Assembly: GCF_005405345.1 (NCBI RefSeq) | Contig: NZ_BJDW01000004.1 | Coordinates: forward strand, 99,975-163,974 | From: Enterococcus viikkiensis | GTDB lineage: Bacteria > Bacillota > Bacilli > Lactobacillales > Enterococcaceae | DNA length: 64,000 nt | Direction: 5' to 3' | Part shown: in pieces, positions 18,836 through 28,094 of the stretch | Position numbering within the stretch: the stretch's first letter is position 1 | How the letters are laid out: each line of letters starts with the position of its first letter | The notes under the pieces: generated by a model | The model's input: the letters and a program-made list of their open reading frames with translations, nothing else | Databases searched by the model: none | What the model was told of the DNA's origin: nothing | Position numbers and translations under genes: made by a program

Positions 18836-18871
18836 AAAAAAAAAGAGTAGACCATTTGAATTGGCCTACTC
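18836..18871 (-). terminator. Terminator after the 1413-residue gene
   Basis: GAGTAGGCCAATTC and its partner GAATGG/TCTACTC pair with one mismatch around a tiny loop on the minus strand, followed by a long T-run. Confidence 0.85.
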
Positions 18872-18877
18872 TATTCT

Positions 18878-21800
18878 TTAACTTTTTACTTCTTCTTTTA
18901 ATTGTTTGTTAGCGGTCGCCATCATTAAACGAATCCGATTCAATTGATTGACGATCGAAACACCTGGATCATAATCGATCGCGGCAATATTGGATTTTGG
19001 ATACTGATGACGCAATTCTTTAATGACCCCTTTACCTGCCACATGGTTCGGTAGACAACCGAAGGGCTGCATGCAGACGATATTGTTGACACCTGTCTTC
19101 AAGAGATCAATCATTTCACCGGTTAAGAACCAACCTTCACCTGTATGGTTCCCGATTGAAAGAATCTTGCTGGCATCTTCCGCTAATTGATAAATCGAAT
19201 GAATCCCTGTGAAACGATCCGAAGCTCGTAACGCTTTATCCATCGGTTTTTCTACGAATTCAATTAATTTGATTGCTATTTCTGCCAGATTTTTGCTCTT
19301 CTTAGACATCCCCATATTGTCGTATTTCCAGATTTGATTATATAAGGAATAGTTCATGAACCCAATCAGATCCGGTACGACTGCCTCGGCGCCTTCCGCT
19401 TCTAACAACCGGACAATGTCATTGTTGGCAGTTGGTGAGTATTTCACCAAAATTTCTCCAACAACACCGACTTTGGGTTTAACTTCATTGGAAATTGGTA
19501 CCGAATCAAAGTCTTTAATAATTTTCTTCATGTTCACATTGAACAGCGTCAATGACCCATTACGAACATTGCCTTCAACTTTTTTCAGCCATTTCTCATG
19601 TAAGGCATCGATTTGGCCTTCCTCTAATTCATAAGGCCGCGTACGGTAGACCACTCGTTCAAAGAGATCCCCATAAAGAATTGCCACAACGATCCGTTTC
19701 AACATCGGCAAGGTGTACTTGAAGCCTGGATTGCTTTCTACCCCTTTGTTTCCTAGTGATACGGAAACAACAGGCACTTGTGGAAAACCAGCATCGTTCA
19801 AGGCTTTGCGCAATAATGGGATATAGTTTGTTGCCCGGCAGCCACCACCGGTTTGACTCATCATGACACTAGTATTATTCAAATCATACTTGCCACTTTC
19901 CAAGGCTTCAACGAGTTGCCCAATAGAAATAATCGCTGGGTAACAAGAATCGTTGTTCACGTATTTCAAGCCGACATTAACAGCTTCACGATCCATTGCT
20001 GGTAAGCAGACAACATTATAGCCTGAAGCCTCCAACGCGACATCAAATAAGCCAGATTGGTGAATCGGACTAAGCATTGGTAAGAGTAGCGTATGTTTCT
20101 TCCGCATTTCCTTCGTAAAGACGATTTTTTCTGGTTCTTCAAAACGTCTAACGGGTTGGAAATTGGATTTATCTCGTTCATTGACAGCAGCTTTTAACGA
20201 ACGCAAACGAATTCTGATTGCACCTAAGTTAGACCCTTCATCAATCTTCAAAACAGTATAGATCTTGCCGTATTGTTCCATGATTTCTTCAACTTGGTCG
20301 GTGGTGACCGCGTCTAGTCCACAACCGAAAGAATTCAATTGAACAAGCTCTAGATTTTTAGATTTAGCAACCACCCGAGCAGCCGCATATAAGCGTGAAT
20401 GGTAGACCCATTGATTGACAACCCGTAAATTGCCAACATCGCTTAAATGAGACACGCTATCCTCGGTTAGAACATGGAAGCCTTCTTGGGTAATAACCTC
20501 GGCGATTCCGTGATTGATCTCTGGATCTAAATGATACGGACGACCAGAAAGAACGATGCCTCGTTCGCCTTTTTGATTCAGCATTAAAAGCGTTTCTTCC
20601 CCTTTTTGACGAATGTCATTTTTGAAGGTTTCTAATTCTTCATAAGCATGATGCAACGCATTGTCAACTTCCGTTTGGGTGATACCCAAATCTTGGAAGC
20701 AGCGCCCTAAAACTTTGGCTACTGAAGCTTCATTGGCTAAATTTAAATAAGGATTTCGATAATCTACCTTGCCGTCACGGATGTCATCAACATTGTTACG
20801 GATCACATCTGGATAGCTTTGGACGATTGGACAGTTGAAATGATTGTCCGCTTCTTTAGATTCTTCACGCTCAAAAACCACACCAGGATAGAAAATCATC
20901 GGCACGCCACCATCGATTAAGGCTTGGATATGGCCGTGAGCAATTTTAGCTGGGTAACAAGCCGTATCACTTGGGATCGTCTCCATCCCTTGTTCATACA
21001 ATTCTTTATTTGAACGTGGTGATAATTTCACTCGGAAGCCAAGGTCGCTGAAGAAGGTATGCCACAAAGGATAATTTTCATACATATTCAAGACTCGTGG
21101 AATTCCGATTTCTCCTCGCACCGCTTCTTTTTTACGTAATGGACGATATTTGAAGAGCCGTTTATATTTATATTCCACTAGATTAACTTTTTTATCTTCC
21201 CGTTTCACTTTGATCCGAGCGCCTCGCTCACAGCGATTGCCAGTGATAAATTGACGCCCGTCGGAGAATAAAGTAACCGTCAGCATACAATTATTTTCAC
21301 ACAATCCACAATGAGTAAATTCTTTTTCTGCAGTAAAGCTATCGATCTCCGCCAAAGATAAGGTTTCTGTCGTTTCGCCGACCTCATAATTTTCTAAAGC
21401 GATCAATGCCGCACCGAATGCGCCCATTAACCCGGCGATCGATGGACGAACGACTTCACGACCGGTCACCATTTCAAAAGCGCGTAACACCGCTTCATTA
21501 TAGAAAGTCCCACCTTGACAGACGATCTTTTCCCCCAACTCTTCAGGGCGACGAACCTTAATTACTTTATAGATAGCATTTTTAATGACTGAGTAAGACA
21601 AGCCAGCGGAGATATCTCCAACAGATGCGCCTTCTTTTTGAACTTGTTTCACTTTCGAATTCATAAAGACAGTACAGCGAGAACCTAAGTCCACAGGGCC
21701 TTTTGATTTCAAGGCCGCTTGCGCAAAGTCTTCCACTTTATAATTCAACGATTTAGCAAAAGTCTCGATGAAAGAGCCACAACCAGAAGAACAGGCTTCA

Positions 21801-23119
21801 TTCAACTGGATTGAAGACAGCGCACCATCTTTAATCGTCATCGCCTTCATGTCTTGCCCACCGATATCTAAAATAAAGTCAACACCGGGTTGGAAATGAT
21901 TTGCCGCTTTGTAATGCGCCATCGTTTCTACTTCGCCGATGTCGACCTTCAAAGCATTTTTAATTAATTGCTCACCATAACCGGTTACTGCTGCTTTTCC
22001 GATAAAAACATTCTCAGGTAATTTTTGGTACAAATCTTTTAAGACCGTCATCGTTGTTTCTAACGGCTGACCTTGGTTATTGCCATAAAATGAAAACATG
22101 AGATTTCCGCTCTCATCAATCAAGGCAACTTTGGTCGTCGTAGAACCGGCATCGATTCCTAAGAACGCCACGCCTTCATGTTCATTCAAATCTTTTTCTT
22201 GCGCTTGTGCTTGCCCATGACGCAGCCGGAAGTCGGCGAGATCCGCCTCGTCTTTAAATAAAGGCTCCAGCGTATCAGAAGGTGATAAATGTCCTTCATC
22301 TGCAGTAGTCAAACGATGCAGCAATTCTTCTAATGAAGAAACCGGTGCTTCTTCTGAATAGAAAGCGGCTCCCATTGCTACAAAAAGTTGTGGGTTTTCA
22401 GGAAAGATCACATTTTCCGGGGCGATATTCAATGTCTCAATAAAGCGTTGGCGCAGTTCAGACATAAAGAACAACGGCCCACCAAGAAAAGCGATGTTCC
22501 CTTTAATTTTACGACCGGCTGCTAAACCGGCAATCGTTTGGTTGACAACGGCTTGAAAAATACTCGCCGCAATATCTTCTTTCGCTGCCCCTTCATTGAT
22601 CAACGGCTGTACATCAGTTTTGGCGAATACGCCACAACGAGAAGCAATCGGATAAAGGGTCTTATAATTTTTTGCTAATTCATTGACCCCATTGGCATCT
22701 GTCTTTAACAAGACCGCCATCTGGTCAATAAAGGCTCCAGTCCCACCAGCACAGCTACCATTCATCCGTTGCTCCAAAGCACCTTCAAAGAAGGTAATCT
22801 TCGCATCTTCTCCGCCTAATTCAATCGCCACATCCGTTTCCGGAATAACCTCTTCCACGGTACGTGTACAGGCGATCACCTCTTGGACGAAAGGAATGTC
22901 TAAAACATCAGCTAGTCCCATCCCACCGGAACCTGTGATACTCATCGTCATTTTTTGATTGCCAAGTACCTCTTCTGCTTCACGCAACACACGTTCTGTG
23001 GCAGTTTTCACATCCGAAAAATGCCGTTCGTATTTTGCAAAGAGACTTTCATTTTGTTCATTTAAAATGACCAACTTGACGGTTGTAGAGCCTACATCGA
23101 TCCCCGCTCGTAATGTCAT
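18878..23119 (-). CDS. Fused acyl-CoA dehydratase activase / dehydratase-like protein
   Basis: The 1413-residue protein is a tandem fusion. Residues about 4-255 and 318-578 are two BadF/BadG/BcrA/BcrD-type ATPase (activase) domains, each with a nucleotide loop ([16 protein letters not shown]). Each also has two cysteines of the kind that hold the [4Fe-4S] cluster in HgdC: C123 and C162 in the first, C443 and C482 in the second. A C604-x2-C607-x3-C611...C630 set follows. A DUF2229 region ([16 protein letters not shown]) comes next, then a long HgdB-like region with GRPYH and GGGCRATNY. Activases feed energised electrons to 2-hydroxyacyl-CoA dehydratases. The substrate of this fused type is not known. 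It is flanked by a divergent tetR gene and has its own terminator. Confidence 0.85.
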   Translation of the reverse strand: MTLRAGIDVGSTTVKLVILNEQNESLFAKYERHFSDVKTATERVLREAEEVLGNQKMTMSITGSGGMGLADVLDIPFVQEVIACTRTVEEVIPETDVAIELGGEDAKITFFEGALEQRMNGSCAGGTGAFIDQMAVLLKTDANGVNELAKNYKTLYPIASRCGVFAKTDVQPLINEGAAKEDIAASIFQAVVNQTIAGLAAGRKIKGNIAFLGGPLFFMSELRQRFIETLNIAPENVIFPENPQLFVAMGAAFYSEEAPVSSLEELLHRLTTADEGHLSPSDTLEPLFKDEADLADFRLRHGQAQAQEKDLNEHEGVAFLGIDAGSTTTKVALIDESGNLMFSFYGNNQGQPLETTMTVLKDLYQKLPENVFIGKAAVTGYGEQLIKNALKVDIGEVETMAHYKAANHFQPGVDFILDIGGQDMKAMTIKDGALSSIQLNEACSSGCGSFIETFAKSLNYKVEDFAQAALKSKGPVDLGSRCTVFMNSKVKQVQKEGASVGDISAGLSYSVIKNAIYKVIKVRRPEELGEKIVCQGGTFYNEAVLRAFEMVTGREVVRPSIAGLMGAFGAALIALENYEVGETTETLSLAEIDSFTAEKEFTHCGLCENNCMLTVTLFSDGRQFITGNRCERGARIKVKREDKKVNLVEYKYKRLFKYRPLRKKEAVRGEIGIPRVLNMYENYPLWHTFFSDLGFRVKLSPRSNKELYEQGMETIPSDTACYPAKIAHGHIQALIDGGVPMIFYPGVVFEREESKEADNHFNCPIVQSYPDVIRNNVDDIRDGKVDYRNPYLNLANEASVAKVLGRCFQDLGITQTEVDNALHHAYEELETFKNDIRQKGEETLLMLNQKGERGIVLSGRPYHLDPEINHGIAEVITQEGFHVLTEDSVSHLSDVGNLRVVNQWVYHSRLYAAARVVAKSKNLELVQLNSFGCGLDAVTTDQVEEIMEQYGKIYTVLKIDEGSNLGAIRIRLRSLKAAVNERDKSNFQPVRRFEEPEKIVFTKEMRKKHTLLLPMLSPIHQSGLFDVALEASGYNVVCLPAMDREAVNVGLKYVNNDSCYPAIISIGQLVEALESGKYDLNNTSVMMSQTGGGCRATNYIPLLRKALNDAGFPQVPVVSVSLGNKGVESNPGFKYTLPMLKRIVVAILYGDLFERVVYRTRPYELEEGQIDALHEKWLKKVEGNVRNGSLTLFNVNMKKIIKDFDSVPISNEVKPKVGVVGEILVKYSPTANNDIVRLLEAEGAEAVVPDLIGFMNYSLYNQIWKYDNMGMSKKSKNLAEIAIKLIEFVEKPMDKALRASDRFTGIHSIYQLAEDASKILSIGNHTGEGWFLTGEMIDLLKTGVNNIVCMQPFGCLPNHVAGKGVIKELRHQYPKSNIAAIDYDPGVSIVNQLNRIRLMMATANKQLKEEVKS

Positions 23120-23144
23120 AAATATTCCTACCTTCCATTTTTAG

Positions 23145-23222
23145 CAACACGTGTTGATTAACTTACAAAGTGTTTGTTATACTACTCACGTATATTCTAA
23201 AAAGATTTTGCACGTTATGCAA
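23145..23222. promoter_or_regulatory. Candidate TetR operators between the divergent genes
   Basis: The 178-base gap between the activase-like gene and tetR holds two palindromes. One is a perfect 12-mer CAACACGTGTTG (23145-23156), 26 bases before the activase-like start codon. The other is TTGCA-5-TGCAA (23208-23222). TATAAC and TATACG hexamers lie between them. The first palindrome is placed to block transcription of the large gene. Binding by the adjacent TetR protein is inferred. Confidence 0.45.
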
Positions 23223-23297
23223 CTATCAAAATCATTTCATTCGTGTGATAAGCAACGTTCCAACCTGTTCTGTTGCAAAAAATGAAAGGAATTTCTC

Positions 23298-23906
23298 ATG
23301 CCAAAAAAAATCGACTTAAGAGTGAAACGAACAAAAAAAATGATCATGGATGCTTTTATCCATTTAGTAGAAGCAAAAGGCTTTGATAATATCACTGTAC
23401 AAGAGATCGCTGATGAAGCTATGATCAATCGAGCCACCTTCTACGCCCATTTTAAAGACAAACAAGATTTATATGACCATATTTTTAAACAAGCCATCGA
23501 TGCCTTCACCGAGGTCCTTGATCCCGATCAGATCGTCCAAGGCAATCGCTTGAAAGTTAGACAAATCGAATTCGTTTTAACCAATATTTACCAGCAGATC
23601 CAAGCCAATCGAAAATTCTTTTTGACGGTCATGGATGCCTCTGGGAATGAAATGCTGCGGAAAAAGATCGCGGAAATTCTAGATATCAAATACGCCCACG
23701 TGTTCAATCGTTTAAAGATCACAGAGAATGATATTGAAGTGCCCCTAGACTTTATCATTGAATACATGACCTCGATCTTTGTCGGTACCCTCCATTGGTG
23801 GATCACTAGCGACACAGGGATGGATGCTGGCAGTCTCGCAAAACTCGTTATCAAACTAGTAGGCAATGGTCATTTGACGATTCTGGGAATAGAAATTGAT
23901 CATTAA
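23298..23906 (+). CDS. TetR/AcrR-family regulator
   Basis: The 202-residue protein has a TetR N-terminal helix-turn-helix (KMIMDAFIHLVEAKGFDNITVQEIADEAMINRATFYAHFKDKQDLYDHIF; recognition helix around residues 38-50). A helical C-terminal domain of about 140 residues follows. It is transcribed divergently from the activase/dehydratase-like gene, the usual layout for a local repressor. The ligand is unknown. Two palindromes in the shared gap are possible operators. Confidence 0.9.
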   Translation: MPKKIDLRVKRTKKMIMDAFIHLVEAKGFDNITVQEIADEAMINRATFYAHFKDKQDLYDHIFKQAIDAFTEVLDPDQIVQGNRLKVRQIEFVLTNIYQQIQANRKFFLTVMDASGNEMLRKKIAEILDIKYAHVFNRLKITENDIEVPLDFIIEYMTSIFVGTLHWWITSDTGMDAGSLAKLVIKLVGNGHLTILGIEIDH

Positions 23907-23910
23907 ATGA

Positions 23911-23995
23911 GAAAGGCTTTCACGAACTCGCTCAGCTTTTGAGCAATAAGACCAAACGATAAAGCTAGTTCGTGAAGCCGGACATGGCTAGACCT
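23911..23995. repeat. Long hairpin and short dispersed repeat after tetR
   Basis: GGCTTTCACGAACT (23914-23927) and AGTTCGTGAAGCC (23967-23979) pair with one bulge around a 39-base interior that holds a second hairpin (GCTCAGCTTTTGAGC). The segment GTTCGTGAAGCCGGACATG recurs almost exactly at 43701 and in degraded form near 31031. There is no T-run, so it is not a typical terminator. Confidence 0.55.
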
Positions 23996-24042
23996 GCTGT
24001 AAAGCGATTTATTCATTTAAAAATTTATACTTCCTTTATAGT

Positions 24043-24083
24043 CAAAAAAATTGCGCTCAGATTTTCGCTGAGCGCAATTTTTT
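24043..24083. terminator. Bidirectional terminator between tetR and the small basic gene
   Basis: ATTGCGCTCAG and CTGAGCGCAAT pair perfectly around a seven-base loop, with A7 on one side and T7 on the other, so it can end transcription from both sides. Confidence 0.85.
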
Positions 24084-24253
24084 TAATGATTTCTAGACTT
24101 CCATTTAATCGTATGACGCGTAGGGCGTAGTGTACGAACCCGGGGGGCTTGCCCCTTTTCTTTGGTTACTTCCAATGAATGATCCTTCACTGTGCTATAA
24201 ATTTTTGTTACCGTGTCTGTTAATAGTTCTTTTACTTCTTGCACTTTATTCAT
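24083..24253 (-). CDS. Small basic hypothetical protein
   Basis: I do not recognise this gene. It encodes 56 residues from MNKVQEVKELLTDTVTKIY, with an amphipathic N-terminal half. The C-terminal half is very basic (RVRTLRPTRHTIKWKSRNH), as in nucleic-acid-binding peptides. The ATG has GGAG nine bases upstream, and a strong terminator starts at its stop codon. Both support a real gene. The longer frame adds five codons that overlap the ribosome binding site. Confidence 0.5.
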   Translation of the reverse strand: MNKVQEVKELLTDTVTKIYSTVKDHSLEVTKEKGQAPRVRTLRPTRHTIKWKSRNH

Positions 24254-24410
24254 TGCGATCAGCTCCATTCTTTCTCTCTTCTTTAATGTAGCCTAAATTT
24301 GAAAAGGCTTCAAGCAATTCAGCTGATCAAGTTTCAATTAGTAGAGAAAGAGCGGCTAACAGTATCCTTTACAGAAAGGGCCTTTTTTTGTAGCGTTTAC
24401 GAGAAAAACA

Positions 24411-24445
24411 AAAAAAACGTGAGTTGCATCTGCAACTCACGTTTT
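24411..24445 (-). terminator. Terminator of the tRNA transcription unit
   Basis: AAAACGTGAGTTGCA and TGCAACTCACGTTTT pair perfectly around a two-base loop on the minus strand, followed by more T residues, six bases past tRNA-Gln. Confidence 0.88.
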
Positions 24446-24451
24446 ACGTTA

Positions 24452-24523
24452 CTGGGGTAGCTGGATTCGAACCAACGCATGAGGGAGTCAAAGTCCCTTG
24501 CCTTACCGCTTGGCTATACCCCA
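24452..24523 (-). tRNA. tRNA-Gln (anticodon TTG)
   Basis: The 72-base cloverleaf has acceptor arms TGGGGTA/TACCCCA, anticodon stem GGGA-CTTTGAC-TCCC with anticodon TTG, T arm GTTGG-TTCGAAT-CCAGC, and discriminator G. The CCA end is not encoded. It follows tRNA-Tyr after one base and precedes a terminator. Confidence 0.96.
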
Positions 24524-24524
24524 A

Positions 24525-24608
24525 TGGTGGAGGAGAGTGGATTCGAACCACTGAACCCTAAGGAACGGATTTACAGTCCGTCGCGTTTAGCCACTTCGCT
24601 ACTCCTCC
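24525..24608 (-). tRNA. tRNA-Tyr (anticodon GTA)
   Basis: Acceptor GGAGGAG/CTCCTCC, anticodon loop CTGTAAA with anticodon GTA, a long variable arm as expected for a class II tRNA, T arm with GGTTCGAATCC, and an encoded CCA end (24525-24527). It is the first of the two tRNAs in the transcript. Confidence 0.96.
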
Positions 24609-24644
24609 ATCTAGGTTTTTATTATTTAAAAACCCGACTCAGTT

Positions 24645-24673
24645 ATAATACCTAATCTCCAAAAAAAATGCAA
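24645..24673 (-). promoter_or_regulatory. Promoter of the tRNA-Tyr/tRNA-Gln unit
   Basis: On the minus strand TTGCAT (24668-24673), a 17-base spacer and TATTAT (24645-24650) lie 36 bases before tRNA-Tyr. Confidence 0.7.
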
Positions 24674-24689
24674 GTATTATTTTTCAATT

Positions 24690-24920
24690 TTATTCATGTA
24701 AATTCCAGCTACGGATCACATTCTCGATTCCGTCATCTAATGTACGAAAACTTCCTAGTAAACGATCATCGCTATAAGCCTGAAACACTTTGTTTTCAGG
24801 GATTACTTCACCAATCATTTTTTTACCGATCACTAGCTGCGTAACAGTCACTGCTTGACCATTGATCGAACGTTCCTCTTCTTTGATCTGAACTTCGATA
24901 TCTTTATTTTTTTTAGACAT
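24690..24920 (-). CDS. DUF2969-family small protein
   Basis: This 76-residue protein begins MSKKNKDIEVQIKEEE and contains VTQLVIGKKMIGEVI and FRTLDDGIENVIRSWNLH. It matches my memory of DUF2969, a small family confined to Lactobacillales with no known function. The open frame extends 12 codons upstream, but the ATG chosen has a perfect GGAGGGAATGCT site. It has no membrane segment. It lies between the tRNA promoter and the end of the liv operon. Confidence 0.75.
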   Translation of the reverse strand: MSKKNKDIEVQIKEEERSINGQAVTVTQLVIGKKMIGEVIPENKVFQAYSDDRLLGSFRTLDDGIENVIRSWNLHE

Positions 24921-24960
24921 AGCATTCCCTCCGACTGTCATTTTATCATACTCCAAAAGA

Positions 24961-24997
24961 AAACAACAACAGGCTACTCTAATTATGAGTAGCCTGT
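24961..24997 (-). terminator. Terminator at the end of the liv operon
   Basis: ACAGGCTACTC and GAGTAGCCTGT pair perfectly around a seven-base loop, followed on the minus strand by TGTTGTTTTC. It sits 6 bases past the CBS-ACT gene stop. Confidence 0.75.
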
Positions 24998-25002
24998 TGC
25001 AA

Positions 25003-25647
25003 TTAAGGATTCGTTGTCACTGCTCGAATGACTTCATAGCCAGCGTTGGTCAGGATTTCTTTGATTCGTTCCGTTTCTTTACTGCTCAATTGAATCTCAA
25101 CAATTGTTCCATTACTTTTGTGATTAGTGATAATTGTCAAAATACTCAACTCATTATCCGCTAACAATTTTGTCACTCGCGCCAACACACCTTTTTTATC
25201 TTCAATAATCTTTAATTGAACTCGGGTGCCGCCTTCATGATAGCCGGTCAGTTTCAAAAAGGCGTCGAAGATATCATTATTAGTAATGATGCCAACCAAC
25301 TTTTCGCCTTCTAATACCGGCAATACATTGATTTTATTTTGCCGCATCAAGAAAATTCCGTCCTCTAATTGTGCATCCGGCGAAATCGTTTTAACCTCTG
25401 TAATCATCACATCTGCTACTACTGTCTTATTCAACAAATAATTCACTTCATGCACACTTAGACTGGTCGCTTTAGAGGGCAGCGCTTCTTGAATCGTTCC
25501 TTCAGTGATCAAACCGACTAGTTGTTCATGTTCAAGTACAGGCAAGCGGTGAATATCGTATTTTTTCATTAAATCGACCGCATCAAAAATTTTTGTCTTT
25601 GGCGAGACGGTCACTAATTCATCCGTCATAAAATCTCTTACACTCAT
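25003..25647 (-). CDS. CBS-pair plus ACT domain protein (AcuB-like)
   Basis: The 214-residue protein has two CBS domains (MSVRDFMTDELVTVSP from residue 1, and VADVMITEVKTISPDA from about 76) followed by a C-terminal ACT-like domain (VQLKIIEDKKGVLARVTKLLADNELSI). CBS pairs usually bind adenine nucleotides and ACT domains usually bind amino acids. The layout matches the AcuB group. It follows livF by 5 bases and is the last gene of the liv operon. A role in sensing branched-chain amino acids is therefore attractive, but is inferred from position only. Confidence 0.85.
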   Translation of the reverse strand: MSVRDFMTDELVTVSPKTKIFDAVDLMKKYDIHRLPVLEHEQLVGLITEGTIQEALPSKATSLSVHEVNYLLNKTVVADVMITEVKTISPDAQLEDGIFLMRQNKINVLPVLEGEKLVGIITNNDIFDAFLKLTGYHEGGTRVQLKIIEDKKGVLARVTKLLADNELSILTIITNHKSNGTIVEIQLSSKETERIKEILTNAGYEVIRAVTTNP

Positions 25648-25652
25648 TTTTA

Positions 25653-26354
25653 TTACCCTCCTAGATAGGCTTTCTTCACTTCGTCGCTGTCTAATAATTC
25701 TTGGCCGGTGCCTGACAAAACGACCTTGCCAGTCTCCAAAACGTAGCCACGGTCTGCAATCGATAACGCCATTTTGGCATTTTGCTCGATCAACAGCACC
25801 GTCGTCCCTTGTTCTTTGATTTCCTGGATAATATTGAAAATTTCTTTAATGAAAATCGGGGCCAAGCCCATTGAAGGTTCATCCAATAATAGCAAGCGTG
25901 GTTTTGACATTAAGGCTCTACCCATCGCTAACATTTGCTGTTCGCCTCCAGACAAGGTCGAAGCATCTTGGGCCAATCGTTCCTTTAAAATCGGAAATTT
26001 TTCGTAGACATGCTCGTAATCTTCTTTTAACGACCCATCTTTCCGTAGATAAGCGCCCATTTCTAAATTTTCCAAAACGGTTAAACCGGAAAAAACATGG
26101 CGCCCTTCAGGGACTTGAGAGATTCCTTCGGCGACAATTTTCCGCGGCGCTCTTTTTTGGATTGGATTGCCCTCAAATCGAATCGTTCCTTTTGACGGCT
26201 GGATCAAACCTGAAATGGTGCGAAGAATCGTCGTTTTTCCCGCTCCATTAGCACCAATCAGTGAGACAATCTCTCCTTGATTGACCTCAAAGCTGACATC
26301 CCGCACTGCTTGAATCATTCCGTAATGCACTGAAAGGTTTTCGATTTTTAACAT
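25653..26354 (-). CDS. livF: Branched-chain amino acid ABC transporter ATP-binding protein LivF
   Basis: LivF is one of two ATPases of the Liv importer. The 233-residue protein has Walker A GANGAGKTT, the LivF-type segment EGRHVFSGLTVLENL, the signature LSGGEQQM, Walker B LLLLDEPSMGLAP and EQNAKMAL in the H-region (the usual Q/H variation of LivF). The ATG overlaps the TAA of livG (TAATG), so translation is coupled. Confidence 0.95.
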   Translation of the reverse strand: MLKIENLSVHYGMIQAVRDVSFEVNQGEIVSLIGANGAGKTTILRTISGLIQPSKGTIRFEGNPIQKRAPRKIVAEGISQVPEGRHVFSGLTVLENLEMGAYLRKDGSLKEDYEHVYEKFPILKERLAQDASTLSGGEQQMLAMGRALMSKPRLLLLDEPSMGLAPIFIKEIFNIIQEIKEQGTTVLLIEQNAKMALSIADRGYVLETGKVVLSGTGQELLDSDEVKKAYLGG

Positions 26355-27130
26355 TATAAGTCACCTCCCAAGTAAGCTTTGATAACTTCGGGATTGTTTT
26401 TGATTTCGTCGGGATCGCCTTCTGCCAAGACCCGGCCATACTCCAATACATAAATGCGCTCGCAAACATCCATAACTAAACTCATATCATGTTCAATCAA
26501 GAGGATCGTAATTTGAAATTCTTGTTGGATTTTACGGATCAACTCTGTCAAAGCAGCCGTTTCCTGCGGGTTCATCCCAGCCGCCGGTTCATCTAAAAAT
26601 AAAATTTTAGGTTTTGTCGCTAATGCCCGCACAATTTCTAAACGGCGTTGTTCCCCATACGGCAAATTGCGGGCTAGATTTTCCGCTTTGTTTTGTAAAT
26701 CAAAAATCGTTAATAATTGCAGGGCTTCTTCTCGCAAGGTCTCTTCTTTCTTATAAAAAGTTGGCAAACGCAAGACACTCGAGAAAAAGCCTTCCTTATT
26801 TTTGCTATTCATCGCGATTAGTACATTGTCTAACACCGTTAAATCTTTAAACAAGCGAATATTTTGAAACGTTCGACTCAAACCTAAGTCTGCGATCGCA
26901 TAGGGCTTTTTACCGTTCAAACGCTGACTTTGACCATCAACTTCTAAGAGAACGTCCCCTTCACTAGGTTCATACACACCGGTGATCAGATTAAACAACG
27001 TCGTTTTCCCAGCACCATTGGGACCAATCAAACCGACTAATTGATTTTCTTCTAATGCGATATTGACATTGGAGACCGCCGCCAAACCGCCAAAGTTTTT
27101 CGTTAACTCTTTAATTTCCAACAGAGGCAT
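26354..27130 (-). CDS. livG: Branched-chain amino acid ABC transporter ATP-binding protein LivG
   Basis: LivG is the second ATPase. The protein of about 258 residues has Walker A GPNGAGKTT, the LivG signature YGEQRRLEIVRAL, Walker B ILFLDEPAAGMNP and the H-loop IEHDMSLVM. The start used (MPLLEIKEL) has GGAG nine bases upstream. Three codons further up an ATG lies directly against that GGAG and is unlikely. It overlaps livM. Confidence 0.95.
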   Translation of the reverse strand: MPLLEIKELTKNFGGLAAVSNVNIALEENQLVGLIGPNGAGKTTLFNLITGVYEPSEGDVLLEVDGQSQRLNGKKPYAIADLGLSRTFQNIRLFKDLTVLDNVLIAMNSKNKEGFFSSVLRLPTFYKKEETLREEALQLLTIFDLQNKAENLARNLPYGEQRRLEIVRALATKPKILFLDEPAAGMNPQETAALTELIRKIQQEFQITILLIEHDMSLVMDVCERIYVLEYGRVLAEGDPDEIKNNPEVIKAYLGGDL

Positions 27131-28085
27131 TTTGGTCATCTCCTTTTTTAAATTTATTCAACAACTTCTTCACGGATAATTCTTTTGTCCCTAGTAATCC
27201 GCCCGGCTTAAAGATCATTAAAATGATCAACGCCAGCGCATAAATAATCATCCGTAAGGCACCGAAATCTTGAAGATACATATTGATGATCCCTAACAAA
27301 ATTGCGGCGATAAAGGTTCCTGTGACACTACCAATTCCGCCTAATACGACCAGAATCAAAATATCCACGGATTTGGTAAACGCGAAGTCCTTCGGTGCGA
27401 TTGATTGCAAATAACCAGCGTAAAGCGATCCAGCGATACTAGCAGTCATCGCCCCAAAAGCAAAAGCCATGACTTTGTATTTCGTTGTATTTACACCCAT
27501 TGCTTCTGCAGCGATCTCATCTTCACGAATCGCCATCGTAGCACGCCCTGCACCCGAACGAATATAGTTAACGATAAATAATGTTGTGATTGCCATGAAG
27601 CCATAGACCATCTGCCAATCAACAAAGGGCTCAATTCCAAATAAACCAGAAGGTCCATTGGTAATGTCTTTAAAGTTGATCAATAGGATCCGGATGATTT
27701 CAGCCACCCCTAAAGTCGCTATGGCTAAGTAATCGCCACTCAAACGTAGCGTGGGAATCCCAACTGCAACTGCGATGATCCCAGCTAAAATGACCCCGAC
27801 AGCCATACCTAAAAAGAAACCGCCATAAGTTGGCATACTCATCGAGACTAACGCCGCACCATAGGCACCAATCGCCATAAAACCGGCATGGCCTAATGAA
27901 AACTGTCCTGAGAACCCAATAATTAGATTTAATCCGACTGCTAAGATGATGTTGATTCCGATTTGGACCATGATATTATCTAAAAATAGATTGACCATGC
28001 CAGCCGAATAAGCAATATACAAAGCCGCATAACCAATCACGATCAGAGCCAGCCAAATCAAATTGTATTTCAAATTCTTTTTCAT
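27111..28085 (-). CDS. livM: Branched-chain amino acid ABC transporter permease LivM
   Basis: LivM forms the membrane channel with LivH. The protein of about 324 residues has around ten hydrophobic helices, with GLNLIIGFSGQFSLGHAGFMAIGAYG (the LivM/LivH signature) and a C-terminal GGIGSVTGTFIAAILLG loop that contacts the ATPases. The start MKKNLKYN has GGTGGG upstream; a GTG three codons earlier directly follows the livH stop. It overlaps livG by about 20 bases. Confidence 0.94.
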   Translation of the reverse strand: MKKNLKYNLIWLALIVIGYAALYIAYSAGMVNLFLDNIMVQIGINIILAVGLNLIIGFSGQFSLGHAGFMAIGAYGAALVSMSMPTYGGFFLGMAVGVILAGIIAVAVGIPTLRLSGDYLAIATLGVAEIIRILLINFKDITNGPSGLFGIEPFVDWQMVYGFMAITTLFIVNYIRSGAGRATMAIREDEIAAEAMGVNTTKYKVMAFAFGAMTASIAGSLYAGYLQSIAPKDFAFTKSVDILILVVLGGIGSVTGTFIAAILLGIINMYLQDFGALRMIIYALALIILMIFKPGGLLGTKELSVKKLLNKFKKGDDQNASVGN

Positions 28086-28094
28086 TTGACCCAC

